DNA of 64,000 bases from an uncultured Bacillota bacterium (GCA_905188085.1 CAJJKN010000002.1:124001-188000), one strand, 5' to 3'. Shown: positions 32,988 to 42,160, counted from the first letter of the stretch. Program-made: numbers and translations. The notes: generated from the letters alone by a model not told the origin.

Positions 32988-33941
32988 TCAGTCCAGATCT
33001 TTTGCAGGGGAAATAGTGTTGAAAAGAGCGAATAGGGAGTTGTTTTCCAAGAAGGTATCGGCATCCACTTCCTGCGCTGCCAACACTTCGGCCGGAATGC
33101 CGGGAAGTGCATTATCATAATCTGCCGTCAAACCGCCTTCCAGCGTGATGGATTTAAAAGCATCCAATTCACTTGCGGTGGTGCTTCCTTCTTTCTGAGT
33201 TGCGGCAATGGCCTCTTTGAGCGCAGGAATCAACGTATCGTTGGTGGCAATGCGGACGCTTTGAATTTTCACATCGTTTTTGCTGATGTAAAAATTGACA
33301 TCAATGCAATCGGACAAACTTTCCAAAACCGTCTCCAAATTGCTGTTGAGCTTGCTGTTTGCCTCTTTGGCATTGGCGGCTTCAGAAGATTTTGCGATTT
33401 TTGCAAAATCCAGATGCACTGTTACCACATCGCACAATATGCTGTTGATTTCCTCTGTACCCGTCACTTTGATGGATTTGCTGATATTAGACAACGCAGT
33501 CAAGGTTTTGGCATCGATATCAAAGGCTTTGGTAACGGTGGCAAATTCGGCATCGGCTGCATCCTCTGTGGTTTTGATATAATTGCCGGTTTGTGCGTCT
33601 TTTCCGTAAAAGGTGATTTTCCCATCGGCCAGGGCGATATACAAGTCATCGGAAAAAGGTGTATAGCTGCCGAAAAGGAAAGCGGACAACAGGTTGTTTG
33701 CGCCGAGGTTCAAATGAAGATAGTTTTTATCCATTTCAAAATCGGTAGTGACTTCCAGGGATACGGAGCTTCCGCTGGCCTCCACTTCGCAACCCATTGT
33801 GAAATCCAACATGTATGCTTTGGCTGCGTCTGCATTGGCGGCTGCCTGTTCCAATAGCTTTTTACCGTCTTTGCCGCAGCCGGTCAACAAAACGGGCACA
33901 AGCAACAGAGCGGACAGAAAAATACTGATCTTTCGTTTCAT
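32988..33941 (-). CDS. Lipoprotein with LppX/DUF6612-like fold, function unknown
   Basis: A 317-residue lipoprotein: basic start MKRK, hydrophobic core, lipobox LLTGC, then a domain of alternating beta strands with an LDFTMG and LEVTTDFEMD pattern. That pattern resembles families of secreted proteins that bind hydrophobic ligands (for example DUF6612), but I cannot settle the family. I chose the ATG at 33941 because gggagg lies six bases before it; a TTG 15 bases earlier overlaps that site. It is a single-gene transcript between two terminators or promoters, divergent from lgt. Confidence 0.75.
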   Translation of the reverse strand: MKRKISIFLSALLLVPVLLTGCGKDGKKLLEQAAANADAAKAYMLDFTMGCEVEASGSSVSLEVTTDFEMDKNYLHLNLGANNLLSAFLFGSYTPFSDDLYIALADGKITFYGKDAQTGNYIKTTEDAADAEFATVTKAFDIDAKTLTALSNISKSIKVTGTEEINSILCDVVTVHLDFAKIAKSSEAANAKEANSKLNSNLETVLESLSDCIDVNFYISKNDVKIQSVRIATNDTLIPALKEAIAATQKEGSTTASELDAFKSITLEGGLTADYDNALPGIPAEVLAAQEVDADTFLENNSLFALFNTISPAKDLD

Positions 33942-34054
33942 AAAAAACCCTCCCAAGTTTTTCTCATTATACTATTCTAATATATCATCGATATGGAGAG
34001 GAGGAAAGAAATTTCTGTTATATTCAATGAGTTAAAAAGAAAATGGACATTGAA

Positions 34055-34083
34055 TTGACATCATATCGCCAAAATGCGATAAT
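34055..34083 (+). promoter_or_regulatory. Promoter of lgt
   Basis: A perfect TTGACA (34055-34060) and GATAAT (34078-34083) are 17 bases apart, about 105 bases before the lgt start. Confidence 0.7.
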
Positions 34084-34188
34084 GGAAACCGTATATAAAC
34101 ATAAAAAGCAAACAATGGTATTTTGTTTTAAATCGAGCGTTACATTGAAATTTCAGTTTATACACAGCAAAGGAATCGAGGCACTGTT

Positions 34189-35037
34189 TTGAATAATATT
34201 GCATTTTCTATTTTTGGATTTGATATTTATTGGTACGGCCTGATCATCATGACGGGCATTTTGGTGGGCATTGTGATTTCCACAAAGCTTTCCAAAAAAC
34301 GCGGCTATTCCAACGAAATGATTTTGGATTTTATTTTGCTGGCCGTGCCGCTGGGCGTGGTTGGCGCAAGACTGTATTATGTCGTTTTTTCCTGGAGCGA
34401 ATTTGCCGGCCACCCGGAACGGATTTTCACCTTGCAAATGCAGGGCCTTGCCATTTACGGTGCCGTGATCGGCGGCTTGATTGCGGCCTGGATCATGGCA
34501 AAATGGCGTAAAATGTCGTTTTGGGATTTGTTGGATTGTGCGGCTCCGTCTTTGATTTTGGCCCAAGCCATGGGCCGCTGGGGCAACTTTTTCAATCAGG
34601 AGCTGTATGGCGGCGTAATCAGCTCGGTTTCCGGGCAGATCGGCAGCCAGCTGGCGCTGTTTCCGCCGGCGGTGAACATCCACGGGGAATGGCATCTGGC
34701 GCTGTTTTTAATTGAATCCGTCTGGAATTTGATTGTATTTGGCATTTTACTTGCCTATTGGCACAAAAAACCGAACGAACGTGGATCTGTTTTTTGGCTG
34801 TATTGCGGGTTGTATGCCTCGGTGCGCGCCGTTTTGGAAGGCATGCGCATTTCGGAATTCAGCTTGATGATTTTTGGGGTCATCCGCGTTTCACAGGTGG
34901 CCAGCGTGATCATTGCGATCTTTGCCTGGATCATGTTTTATAGAAACCATAAACGGGGAGGCTATACCGGCCCGGATGTGCCGGATCGGTATAAAATTAA
35001 GCCGGAGCCCAAAGACGAAACGGCACAGGAGGCTTAA
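34189..35037 (+). CDS. lgt: Prolipoprotein diacylglyceryl transferase
   Basis: Lgt transfers diacylglycerol from phosphatidylglycerol to the lipobox cysteine of prolipoproteins. The 282-residue protein has about seven membrane helices, the WYGL segment near the start, and the signature region QAMGRWGNFFNQELYGG. It starts with TTG at 34189 after a gagg ribosome site. The charged C-terminal tail (KPEPKDETAQEA) is cytosolic. Next to a lipoprotein gene and followed six bases later by pncB, with which it shares a transcript. Confidence 0.95.
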   Translation: MNNIAFSIFGFDIYWYGLIIMTGILVGIVISTKLSKKRGYSNEMILDFILLAVPLGVVGARLYYVVFSWSEFAGHPERIFTLQMQGLAIYGAVIGGLIAAWIMAKWRKMSFWDLLDCAAPSLILAQAMGRWGNFFNQELYGGVISSVSGQIGSQLALFPPAVNIHGEWHLALFLIESVWNLIVFGILLAYWHKKPNERGSVFWLYCGLYASVRAVLEGMRISEFSLMIFGVIRVSQVASVIIAIFAWIMFYRNHKRGGYTGPDVPDRYKIKPEPKDETAQEA

Positions 35038-35043
35038 AAGAAT

Positions 35044-36486
35044 ATGGAACGTAACTTAACAATGATGACAGACCTCTATCAGCTCACGATGATGTATGGT
35101 CACTTTGTAAGAGGTTCAAAGGACGAAGCGGTGTTCGATCTGTTTTTCCGTGAGCCCACCGGCAACAGTACCTATGCGATCGTAGCCGGATTGGAACAGG
35201 CGATTGATTATATCAAAAACCTGCATTTCAGCGCGGAGGACGTGGCGTATCTGGAAGGACTGCACCTGTTTTCCGAAGAATTCTTGCAGTATTTAAGAGA
35301 GTTTTCTTTTACAGGTGATTTGTATGCCATTCCGGAAGGCACACCGGTATTTCCCGGTGAACCGCTGTTGCGTGTAAAAGCACCTGTCATGCAGGCGCAA
35401 CTGGTGGAAACGGCGTTATTGACCATTGTAAATCACCAAACGCTGATTGCCACCAAGGCCAACCGCGTATGTTATGCTGCGGGCGATACCTCTGTGATGG
35501 AGTTTGGCCTGCGCCGCGCCCAAGGACCGGATGCCGGGATTTACGGGGCAAGGGCGGCCATGATCGGCGGCTGCGTGGGCACGTCTAACGTGTTGACCGG
35601 CCAGATGTTTGATATTCCCGTTATGGGCACGCATGGCCACAGCTGGGTGATGAGCTTTGATTCCGAGCTGGAAGCCTTCCGTGCTTATGCCAAGGTATAT
35701 CCGGACGAATGCCTGCTTTTGGTGGATACTTATGATGTAATTCGCCAGGGGATTCCCAACGCGATTACGGTCTTTAAAGAATTGCGTGCGCAGGGGCATG
35801 AGCCGCTGGGCATTCGGATCGATTCCGGCGACCTGGCCTATCTTTCCAAAAAAGCGCGCAAGATGTTGGATGAAGCGGGTTTCCCGAATACAAAGATCAC
35901 AGCGTCGTCGGATTTGGATGAGGAAGTGATCTTCGATCTGCGAGCTCAGGGCGCCAAGATTGATTCCTGGGGCGTGGGCACGCGGTTGATTACCAGCCAA
36001 AACGCGCCTTCTCTGGGCGGCGTATACAAGCTTTCTGCCGTGGAGAAAGACGGAAAGCTGATTCCCAAAATCAAGCTTTCTGAAAATAAAGTAAAGATTA
36101 CAAACCCGGGCTACAAGAAAATCCTGCGCATTTATGACAAGGCAAAGCATAAAGCTCTGGCGGATTTGATTTGCCTGGATCATGAAACGTTTGATGAAAC
36201 CAAACCACTGACGATTTTCGATCCGGAAAACACCTGGAAAAAGCTGACGCTGACGGATTATACGTTGCGTGAGCTGTTGATTCCCGTGTTTGTGCGCGGA
36301 AAACAGGTATATCAATCGCCGTGCTTGCAGGACATCTGTGCCTACGCTAAGGAGGAAATGGAAACCCTGTGGGAAGAATATAAGCGGTTGACCAAGCCCC
36401 ACCTGTATAAAGTGGACCTTTCGCAGGAATTGTACGATTTGAAACAGGCGCTGATTGAAGAACACACCATGTCTCGGCAAGGCTGA
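35044..36486 (+). CDS. pncB: Nicotinate phosphoribosyltransferase
   Basis: PncB makes nicotinate mononucleotide from nicotinate and PRPP in NAD salvage. The 480-residue protein begins with the typical NLTMMTDLYQLTMMYG and carries EFGLRRAQGPDAG, the central GTHGHSWVMSF with the phosphorylated-histidine region, and IRIDSGDLAYLS. An aggagg site precedes the ATG. It may supply nicotinate nucleotides that also feed, through NaAD, the LarB reaction of the Lar pathway, though the two loci are 20 kb apart. Confidence 0.96.
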   Translation: MERNLTMMTDLYQLTMMYGHFVRGSKDEAVFDLFFREPTGNSTYAIVAGLEQAIDYIKNLHFSAEDVAYLEGLHLFSEEFLQYLREFSFTGDLYAIPEGTPVFPGEPLLRVKAPVMQAQLVETALLTIVNHQTLIATKANRVCYAAGDTSVMEFGLRRAQGPDAGIYGARAAMIGGCVGTSNVLTGQMFDIPVMGTHGHSWVMSFDSELEAFRAYAKVYPDECLLLVDTYDVIRQGIPNAITVFKELRAQGHEPLGIRIDSGDLAYLSKKARKMLDEAGFPNTKITASSDLDEEVIFDLRAQGAKIDSWGVGTRLITSQNAPSLGGVYKLSAVEKDGKLIPKIKLSENKVKITNPGYKKILRIYDKAKHKALADLICLDHETFDETKPLTIFDPENTWKKLTLTDYTLRELLIPVFVRGKQVYQSPCLQDICAYAKEEMETLWEEYKRLTKPHLYKVDLSQELYDLKQALIEEHTMSRQG

Positions 36487-36500
36487 GCGGGAGGGTTCGG

Positions 36501-37100
36501 ATGCACCATTGTTTCAAAAAGCAGCTTTTTGGCTATCGTAAAAAACAGGTAGATGAGGCGATCAGCGCACTGGAAAAAAACCTGGATGAGATTGGCGCCC
36601 GCTATGAGCAGAGAATTGCAGAAGTGGTGGAGGAAAACGTCCGCGTTTCTGTGGAGCTGAAAGTGGCAAGGGCCGGGTATCAGGATGCGGCGGAAATGAT
36701 GTATTCGGCGCAGAGCCGCATTCGCGATTTGGAAAAGCTGTTGTATGAGGAAAGGGAAAGGGTCGCAAAGCTGGAAGAAACCCTGGCGGAGAAAAACGAA
36801 AAATCCAGGCAGGATATGGAACAGACGATCCAAGAGATGAAACAGCGGCTGGAGGCTTTGAACCAGGCAACCGGGAAGATGGACCAGGTGCTGGGAGAGA
36901 TGGGCAAGGTGACGGCCTATTATGAGGACGGTACCTGCTTTGACGATGTAAGGTTTGAAGCGCCGAAGGGCGTGAAAGCAGAGGCGCTGGAGGAGCATTC
37001 CGCCCGCGGCCTGATGCAGCGGATTTATCAAATCCGTAGCCGGGAAGAAACGCAGGAGGAGAAACCCACCGCTGCGACCGAGACGGAGAAAAAAGACTGA
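36501..37100 (+). CDS. DivIVA-like coiled-coil protein
   Basis: A 199-residue protein that begins with FKKQLFGYRKKQVDEAIS, the pattern of the DivIVA/GpsB N-terminal membrane-binding domain (F-x-GY-x3-x-VD). It continues as one long coiled coil to about residue 150 (heptad-rich, Glu/Lys/Gln), then a charged tail. DivIVA-family proteins recruit cell-division or wall-synthesis enzymes at curved membrane. It follows pncB by 14 bases with its own gggagg ribosome site, and a terminator follows. The specific partner is unknown. Confidence 0.7.
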   Translation: MHHCFKKQLFGYRKKQVDEAISALEKNLDEIGARYEQRIAEVVEENVRVSVELKVARAGYQDAAEMMYSAQSRIRDLEKLLYEERERVAKLEETLAEKNEKSRQDMEQTIQEMKQRLEALNQATGKMDQVLGEMGKVTAYYEDGTCFDDVRFEAPKGVKAEALEEHSARGLMQRIYQIRSREETQEEKPTAATETEKKD

Positions 37101-37102
37101 TC

Positions 37103-37131
37103 AAAGAGAGCGGATTTCCGCTCTCTTTTTT
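37103..37131 (+). terminator. Terminator after the coiled-coil gene
   Basis: AAAGAGAGCGGA and TCCGCTCTCTTT (37103-37114, 37117-37128) enclose TT and run into T residues. Confidence 0.92.
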
Positions 37132-37515
37132 GTATAGATAAAAGATATGCGCAGCGAGGAGAGATACACTTTCCAAAACGAAAATTTCGCAGGAAATATA
37201 AAAGCGTCGGCGTATGGAAAAGAAAAAAGAGCTTGGGAAAAGAGACTGCATAGAGTGATGGTTGGGGAATTAAAAAAGTAAACATACAATAATGCGCTGT
37301 TTACAATTAAAATGCAAAGAGATTGCGATTGTAGGCCAATGATTTGTTCGCCTGAAGGAGAGGAAAAGAGAAAATCGCAGTCATAGAAAAGTGAGAAAAA
37401 GAGGAAATAACGAAAAGGCCTCTGTATACTATTTGTAAACGAATGGAAAATACAGATTAACATTCAAAATAAGAACGGTACACAGAAAACAAACGGCACA
37501 AAATCATGAAAGAAG
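37132..37515. other. AT-rich gap with nothing recognised
   Basis: About 385 bases between two convergent transcription units' terminators. The minus-strand open frames here are Phe/Ser-rich, lack ribosome sites and look like chance products of an A/G-rich plus strand. Confidence 0.5.
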
Positions 37516-37550
37516 AGAAAAAACCTCCGCCTTTATAAAACAGGCGGAGG
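37516..37550 (-). terminator. Terminator of the yjdF gene
   Basis: CCTCCGCCT/AGGCGGAGG (37524-37532, 37542-37550) with a T run on the minus strand, 40 bases past the yjdF stop. Confidence 0.88.
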
Positions 37551-37589
37551 AAATGATGAGATTATAGACGATAAATGGGCAAAACAGCA

Positions 37590-38006
37590 TTACCGGCCGC
37601 GGTGCTTTTCCTTGCGTTTTTGCTGTTTTAAGGCAAAAAGACGGGCTGCTTCTTCCAGCCTTTGTTTGCGTTGATCGGCTTTGTGCAGACTTTTGGACTG
37701 CTCGTATTGCAGTTTCAGTGCCTGTTGCGATTTTGTGCCGATGCCGGAGCTGTGCAGCTGCTTTTGCGCTTCCCACCGGCGGCGCTTTGGGTTTGCGTGC
37801 CGGGCTTTTGTTTTGATTTCCACCGCAGGGCTAAACGCCAGACGGTGATATTGCCGCAAGATAAACTCATAGACTTCCTGATTGAGGGGCTCTTTTCCAA
37901 ATGTGACCTTGCAGGCAGAGAGCCCGGCATTTTCCGTTCGTTCAAAAATGCCCACCCAGAAAGGGTCTTCAAAAAATACGGTCAGGCTGTTTGTGCTGTT
38001 GCTCAT
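37590..38006 (-). CDS. yjdF: YjdF family protein (DUF2992)
   Basis: The 138-residue protein matches the YjdF/DUF2992 family: an N-terminal beta-rich domain (LTVFFEDPFWVGIFERTE, then ACKVTFGKEPLNQEVYEFI) and a basic tail with NPKRRRWEAQKQL, LKLQYEQSK and the ending KRKEKHRGR. The family has no established biochemical role; in Bacillus its gene is switched on through the yjdF riboswitch, which senses azaaromatic compounds. A perfect aggaggg ribosome site precedes the ATG, and a riboswitch-like leader lies upstream. Confidence 0.88.
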   Translation of the reverse strand: MSNSTNSLTVFFEDPFWVGIFERTENAGLSACKVTFGKEPLNQEVYEFILRQYHRLAFSPAVEIKTKARHANPKRRRWEAQKQLHSSGIGTKSQQALKLQYEQSKSLHKADQRKQRLEEAARLFALKQQKRKEKHRGR

Positions 38007-38043
38007 GGCAATCCCTCCTAATTGTGATTCCTATGAGCAAAGA

Positions 38044-38125
38044 ACGGACAACCCGGAGGGGCAGGTTACTTACCCTGCAAAAGCAGGACGGCCGGGCTAC
38101 CTACCGGCTCTGGCACGAAAAACAT
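38044..38125 (-). promoter_or_regulatory. Probable yjdF riboswitch (azaaromatic sensor)
   Basis: On the minus strand the yjdF leader contains GGTAGGTAGCCCGG and, after the hairpin CCTGC-tttt-GCAGG, the related GGGTAAGTAACCTGCC. CCCGG (38091-38095) can pair with CCGGG (38052-38056), enclosing the hairpin and the GTAAGTAACC strand. The GTAGGTAGCC-type element is what I remember as a hallmark of the yjdF motif, and the gene downstream is yjdF itself. About 25 bases separate the last stem from the ribosome site, so translational control is plausible. Confidence 0.75.
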
Positions 38126-38246
38126 GCGTTGCGTTTTTATCTTTGCCGATTGCGCACGGAGATTAAACCGCCGGCGCAAAATACTGTGAAAGCGGCGCTG
38201 TTGTTTTCGGCGCGCTTTTTGGTTTATAGTATGCGTTGTGAAAAGA

Positions 38247-38711
38247 TCAGTCTTCTACCGGATAATGCTCCGCTACAACACCGCCGATGGACAAGATTTC
38301 GCGGGCAAATTCATCCGGATACGGATATTCATACACCACGCGGGCAATGCCGGCGTTTACGATCATCTTAGAGCAGATGACACAGGGCTGATGCGTACAA
38401 TAGAGTGTGGCGCCTTCAATGGCAATGCCCATTTTAGCGGCCTGGATGATGGCGTTTTGCTCAGCGTGAATGGCATAGCAAAGCTCGTGGCGCGTGCCGG
38501 AGGGAATGTTGAGTTTTCTGCGCAGACACTCGCCTTTTTCTACACAGCTTAATGTGTTGGCCGGTGCGCCGTTGTAGCCGGTGGTCAGCACCCGTTTGTT
38601 TTTCACAATGACAGCGCCGATCTTTCTGTTTTCCTGAAAGCAGCTGGACCATTGGGCCACCAGGTTTACCATTTGAATAAACCGATGATCCCATTTATCA
38701 AATTCTGCCAT
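38247..38711 (-). CDS. dCMP deaminase / ComEB-type cytidine deaminase
   Basis: A zinc-dependent deoxycytidylate deaminase converting dCMP to dUMP for thymidylate synthesis. The zinc motif is HAEQNAI, followed by PCVICSK; the substrate loop TGYNGAPAN is also present. From the ATG at 38711 it has 154 residues, the family size. That ATG sits nine bases after aaaggag; an ATG nine bases earlier abuts the ribosome site and is less likely. It is upstream of yjdF on the same strand, 240 bases away. Confidence 0.92.
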   Translation of the reverse strand: MAEFDKWDHRFIQMVNLVAQWSSCFQENRKIGAVIVKNKRVLTTGYNGAPANTLSCVEKGECLRRKLNIPSGTRHELCYAIHAEQNAIIQAAKMGIAIEGATLYCTHQPCVICSKMIVNAGIARVVYEYPYPDEFAREILSIGGVVAEHYPVED

Positions 38712-38883
38712 GGTTTTCATCTCCTTTTCTTTCTATATTGAAGGAATTTTAACGCGCTTGCAAGCAAAAAATAAAAAAGCGAAAAAAACGGAGAAAATCC
38801 ATGAATGAATTAGGAAAATATTGGTTATGCTGGCCATATCCGAAAAAATGAAAGATTTTCACGTAAAAAAAGTAAAATAGGGG

Positions 38884-38912
38884 TTGATATTTTGCTTGGA
38901 GTTGACTATATT
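38884..38912 (+). promoter_or_regulatory. Promoter of groESL
   Basis: TTGATA (38884-38889) and TATATT (38907-38912) with a 17-base spacer put the transcription start next to or within the CIRCE operator. Confidence 0.7.
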
Positions 38913-38921
38913 ATAGGTATG

Positions 38922-38948
38922 TTAGCACTCGCTATAAATGAGTGCTAA
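38922..38948 (+). promoter_or_regulatory. CIRCE operator (HrcA binding site)
   Basis: A perfect inverted repeat TTAGCACTC-N9-GAGTGCTAA (38922-38930, 38940-38948), the CIRCE consensus. HrcA binding here represses groESL in the absence of heat stress. hrcA is not in the window. Confidence 0.98.
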
Positions 38949-38995
38949 CAGTAGAAGCTGTAAATCAAATAATTTTTATAGGAGGCAGACTGAAC

Positions 38996-39283
38996 ATGAA
39001 AGTAACACCGTTGGCAGATATGGTATTGTTGAAGCCCATCGAACAGGAAAAGGTATCCACAGGCGGGATCATCATTCCTGATACGGCAAAGGAAAAGCCG
39101 ATGATGGCAGAGGTCGTTTCCGTTGGCCCCGGCGGCATGGTAGACGGCAAAGAAGTGGTCATGTGTTTGACGGCCGGGCAGAAGGTAATTTACCGTCGTT
39201 ATGCCGGCACGGATCTGAAACTGGATGGCGGAGATTTTGTTTTGACCCGTCAGAGCGACATCATTGCCGTGGTGGAAGACTAA
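38996..39283 (+). CDS. groES: Co-chaperonin GroES
   Basis: GroES caps the GroEL folding chamber. The 95-residue product starts MKVTPLADMVLLKPIEQE and has the mobile loop (KVSTGGIIIPDTAKEKP). ATG 38996 follows an aggagg site; the frame is open upstream to the CIRCE repeat but that part would be untranslated leader. groEL follows 23 bases on. Confidence 0.98.
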   Translation: MKVTPLADMVLLKPIEQEKVSTGGIIIPDTAKEKPMMAEVVSVGPGGMVDGKEVVMCLTAGQKVIYRRYAGTDLKLDGGDFVLTRQSDIIAVVED

Positions 39284-39306
39284 TCACGAACTAGGAGGAA
39301 AAGAAA

Positions 39307-40935
39307 ATGGCAAAACAATTTAAATATGGAGAAGAAGCAAGACGTGCTTTGGAACGCGGCGTAAACACGCTGGCGGATACCGTAAAAATTACCGTGGGCC
39401 CCAAAGGCCGTAACGTGGTGTTGGAACGCAAATACGGCGCACCGTTGATTACCAACGACGGCGTGACCATCGCTAAAGAAATTGAAGTGGAAGACCCGTT
39501 TGAAAACATGGGCGCGCAATTGGTTCGCGAAGTTGCCACCAAAACTAACGACGTGGCGGGCGACGGTACCACGACGGCTACCATCCTGGCGCAGGCCATG
39601 GTACGCGAAGGCTTGAAAAACGTGGCGGCCGGTGCAAACCCGATGATGGTGAAATACGGCATTGAAAAGGCTGTGGATCTGTGCGTAGATGAACTGAAAT
39701 CCATCAGCAAACCGATTGAAGGCAAACAGAGCATTGCGCAGATTGCCTCCATCTCCGCGGCAAACGAAAAGATCGGCGAACTGATCAGCGAAGCCATGGA
39801 AAAAGTGGGCAACGACGGCGTGATCACCGTAGAAGAAAGCAAGACCATGAAGACCGAGCTGAATGTGGTAGAAGGTATGCAGTTTGATCGCGGCTATGCT
39901 TCTGCCTACATGGTAACCGATACCGATAAGATGGAAGCGGTTGTGGACAACGCGCTGCTGTTGATTACCGATAAGAAAGTAACGATGATTCAGGATCTGC
40001 TGCCGATTTTGGAAAAAGTGGTGCAGGCCGGCCGCAAACTGGTGATCATCTCCGATGATATCGAAGGCGAAGCGCTGGCAACCTTGATTGTAAACAAGAT
40101 GCGCGGCACGCTGAATGCGGTGGCTGTGAAAGCACCGGGCTTCGGCGATCGTCGTAAAGCGATGCTGCAGGATATCGCCATTTTGACCGGCGGTACCGTG
40201 ATTTCCGAAGAGCTGGGTATGGATTTGAAAGAAACCACGATGGATATGCTGGGCACGGCCCGTCAGGTGATTGTGGATAAAGACAACACCACCATCGTAG
40301 AAGGCGCCGGCGACAGCGAAGAGATCAAAGCCCGCATCAATGCGATCAAAGCGCAGATTGAAGAAACCACCTCTGATTATGACCGTGAAAAATTGCAGGA
40401 ACGCCTGGCAAAACTGGCCGGCGGCGTAGCTGTCATTCAGGTTGGTGCGGCCACGGAAGTGGAAATGAAAGAAAGCAAAATGCGTATTGAAGACGCTTTG
40501 GCAGCAACCAGAGCCGGCGTGGAAGAAGGTATGGTACCGGGCGGCGGCACGGAGCTGTTGAGCTGTGTGAAAGTAATTCGCGATGCGGCAGACAAAGAAG
40601 AGGGCGACATGAAGACCGGTATGATGCTGGTAGCCCGCGCTTTGGAAGAACCGATTCGCCAGATCTCCAAAAATGCCGGCGTGGAAGGCTCTGTTGTCAT
40701 CGAAAACATCCTGCGCGAAGGCAAGACCGGCTACGGCTACGATGCTTTGCATGATGAATATTGCGACATGATGGAACGCGGCATTATCAACCCGACCAAG
40801 GTTTCCCGTTCTGCTGTGCAGAATGCGGCGTCTGTGGCTTCCATGCTGTTGACCACCGAAAGCCTGGTTTGCGATATCCCGGTAAAAGAAGCGGCTCCGA
40901 TGCCGGGCGCCGGTGATATGGGCGGCATGTATTGA
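39307..40935 (+). CDS. groEL: Chaperonin GroEL
   Basis: The 60-kDa chaperonin, 542 residues. It has the ATP-binding motifs VGPKGRNVVL and GDGTTTA, the conserved AAVEEGMVPGGG-type segment (here GVEEGMVPGGGTELL), and a short GGM tail (GDMGGMY). It forms the heat-shock operon with groES under CIRCE. A strong terminator follows. Confidence 0.99.
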   Translation: MAKQFKYGEEARRALERGVNTLADTVKITVGPKGRNVVLERKYGAPLITNDGVTIAKEIEVEDPFENMGAQLVREVATKTNDVAGDGTTTATILAQAMVREGLKNVAAGANPMMVKYGIEKAVDLCVDELKSISKPIEGKQSIAQIASISAANEKIGELISEAMEKVGNDGVITVEESKTMKTELNVVEGMQFDRGYASAYMVTDTDKMEAVVDNALLLITDKKVTMIQDLLPILEKVVQAGRKLVIISDDIEGEALATLIVNKMRGTLNAVAVKAPGFGDRRKAMLQDIAILTGGTVISEELGMDLKETTMDMLGTARQVIVDKDNTTIVEGAGDSEEIKARINAIKAQIEETTSDYDREKLQERLAKLAGGVAVIQVGAATEVEMKESKMRIEDALAATRAGVEEGMVPGGGTELLSCVKVIRDAADKEEGDMKTGMMLVARALEEPIRQISKNAGVEGSVVIENILREGKTGYGYDALHDEYCDMMERGIINPTKVSRSAVQNAASVASMLLTTESLVCDIPVKEAAPMPGAGDMGGMY

Positions 40936-40978
40936 TCCGCACCAAGCAGAAAACGCTGTAAAAGCTAAATAAAAACCC

Positions 40979-41018
40979 AAAGTGCCGAAAAGCCGTAACC
41001 GGTTTTTCGGCACTTTTT
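40979..41018 (+). terminator. Terminator after groEL
   Basis: A 13-base stem AAAGTGCCGAAAA/TTTTCGGCACTTT (40979-40991, 41004-41016) with a T tract. Confidence 0.92.
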
Positions 41019-41290
41019 GTATAAAGAAAATATGGCTTGATGAGGGGGAAAACAAACCGGCAGGGTAAACACAAAAGGAAAAAGGCTTGTGTTTTTCCGG
41101 AGTATCCAAAAAATAAAAGATTTGCAGAAAACTTGACCGGTGGAGTTAAGCAAACAAAACACTGCCGGAGAAAAGAGCGCGGAAGAGCTTGTAATCTAAA
41201 AACGGGCAAAGCATAATAGAGTTGTTTGCGATGCGAAATAACGTGTCTTTGATTGCATTTTGAATGAAAAGGAAAGCAAGGCGAAAGGGT

Positions 41291-42160
41291 ATGTGGGTAT
41301 TATTTGCGTTTGGCTCCGCGTTTTTTGCCGGCATTACAGCCATTTTGGCCAAATGCGGAATCAGAAAGACAGATTCGGATGTGGCAACGGCAATACGAAC
41401 CATTATCGTGCTGCTTTTTTCCTGGCTGATGGTCTGGATTACCGGCTCTGCCCATACGATTTACGGCATTGACGCCAAAACATGGCTCTTTTTAATTTTA
41501 TCCGGACTTGCCACAGGGGCTTCCTGGCTGTTTTATTTCAAAGCCTTGCAGCTGGGGGATATCAACAAGGTAGTGCCGATTGATAAATCCAGCACGGTGC
41601 TTACCATATTGCTGGCATTTTTGCTGCTGGGCGAAAAGATAACCTGGGTTAAGCTGTGCGCCGTATGTTTGATAGGCCTTGGTACATTTTTGATGATTGA
41701 AAAGAAGGAAACGGAGCACAAAACAGAGGGCAGAGGCTGGATATTTTATGCGATTCTCTCTGCGGTGTTTGCCAGCCTTACGTCCATTTTGGGCAAAATC
41801 GGAATAGAGGGCGTGGAATCCAACCTGGGGGCAGCCATTCGGACGGGTGTTGTATTGTGCATGGCCTGGGGCATTGTGTTTTTGAAAAACAAGCAGCGCC
41901 TGGTAAAACAGATCCCCAACAAGGAGAGGAGGATGATTTACCTTTCCGGCCTTGCCACGGGCGGCTCCTGGCTTTGCTATTATAAAGCGCTGCGCGACGG
42001 GCTTGCCAGCGTGGTGGTGCCGATTGATAAATTGAGTATTTTGGTTTCCATAGTGTTTTCGTTTATCGTGTTTAAAGAGCGCTTATCCAAAAAAGCGGCG
42101 CTGGGGCTGTTGTTGATTGTGGCAGGTACGTTGATTTTGTTGATTAAAATACCGGTTTAA
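41291..42160 (+). CDS. EamA/DMT-family transporter
   Basis: A 289-residue membrane protein of the drug/metabolite transporter superfamily with two EamA repeats and ten predicted helices; the repeats are visible as the matching segments SGLATGASWLFYFKALQLG and SGLATGGSWLCYYKALRDG. The substrate cannot be told. ATG 41291 gives the usual start MWVLFAFGSAFFAG; ATG 41264 is in frame but has no ribosome site. A single-gene unit between groESL and frr; about 270 bases before it hold no recognisable feature. Confidence 0.88.
   Translation: MWVLFAFGSAFFAGITAILAKCGIRKTDSDVATAIRTIIVLLFSWLMVWITGSAHTIYGIDAKTWLFLILSGLATGASWLFYFKALQLGDINKVVPIDKSSTVLTILLAFLLLGEKITWVKLCAVCLIGLGTFLMIEKKETEHKTEGRGWIFYAILSAVFASLTSILGKIGIEGVESNLGAAIRTGVVLCMAWGIVFLKNKQRLVKQIPNKERRMIYLSGLATGGSWLCYYKALRDGLASVVVPIDKLSILVSIVFSFIVFKERLSKKAALGLLLIVAGTLILLIKIPV

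Noticed and set aside
38160..38240. Stable stem AAAGCG/CGCTTT region between yjdF and the deaminase as a plus-strand terminator
   Set aside because: There is no plus-strand gene upstream to terminate; the stem is more likely leader structure or chance on the minus strand.
39280..41109. A 609-codon minus-strand frame opposite groEL
   Set aside because: Antisense of a highly expressed gene with strong codon bias, which commonly leaves long open antisense frames.
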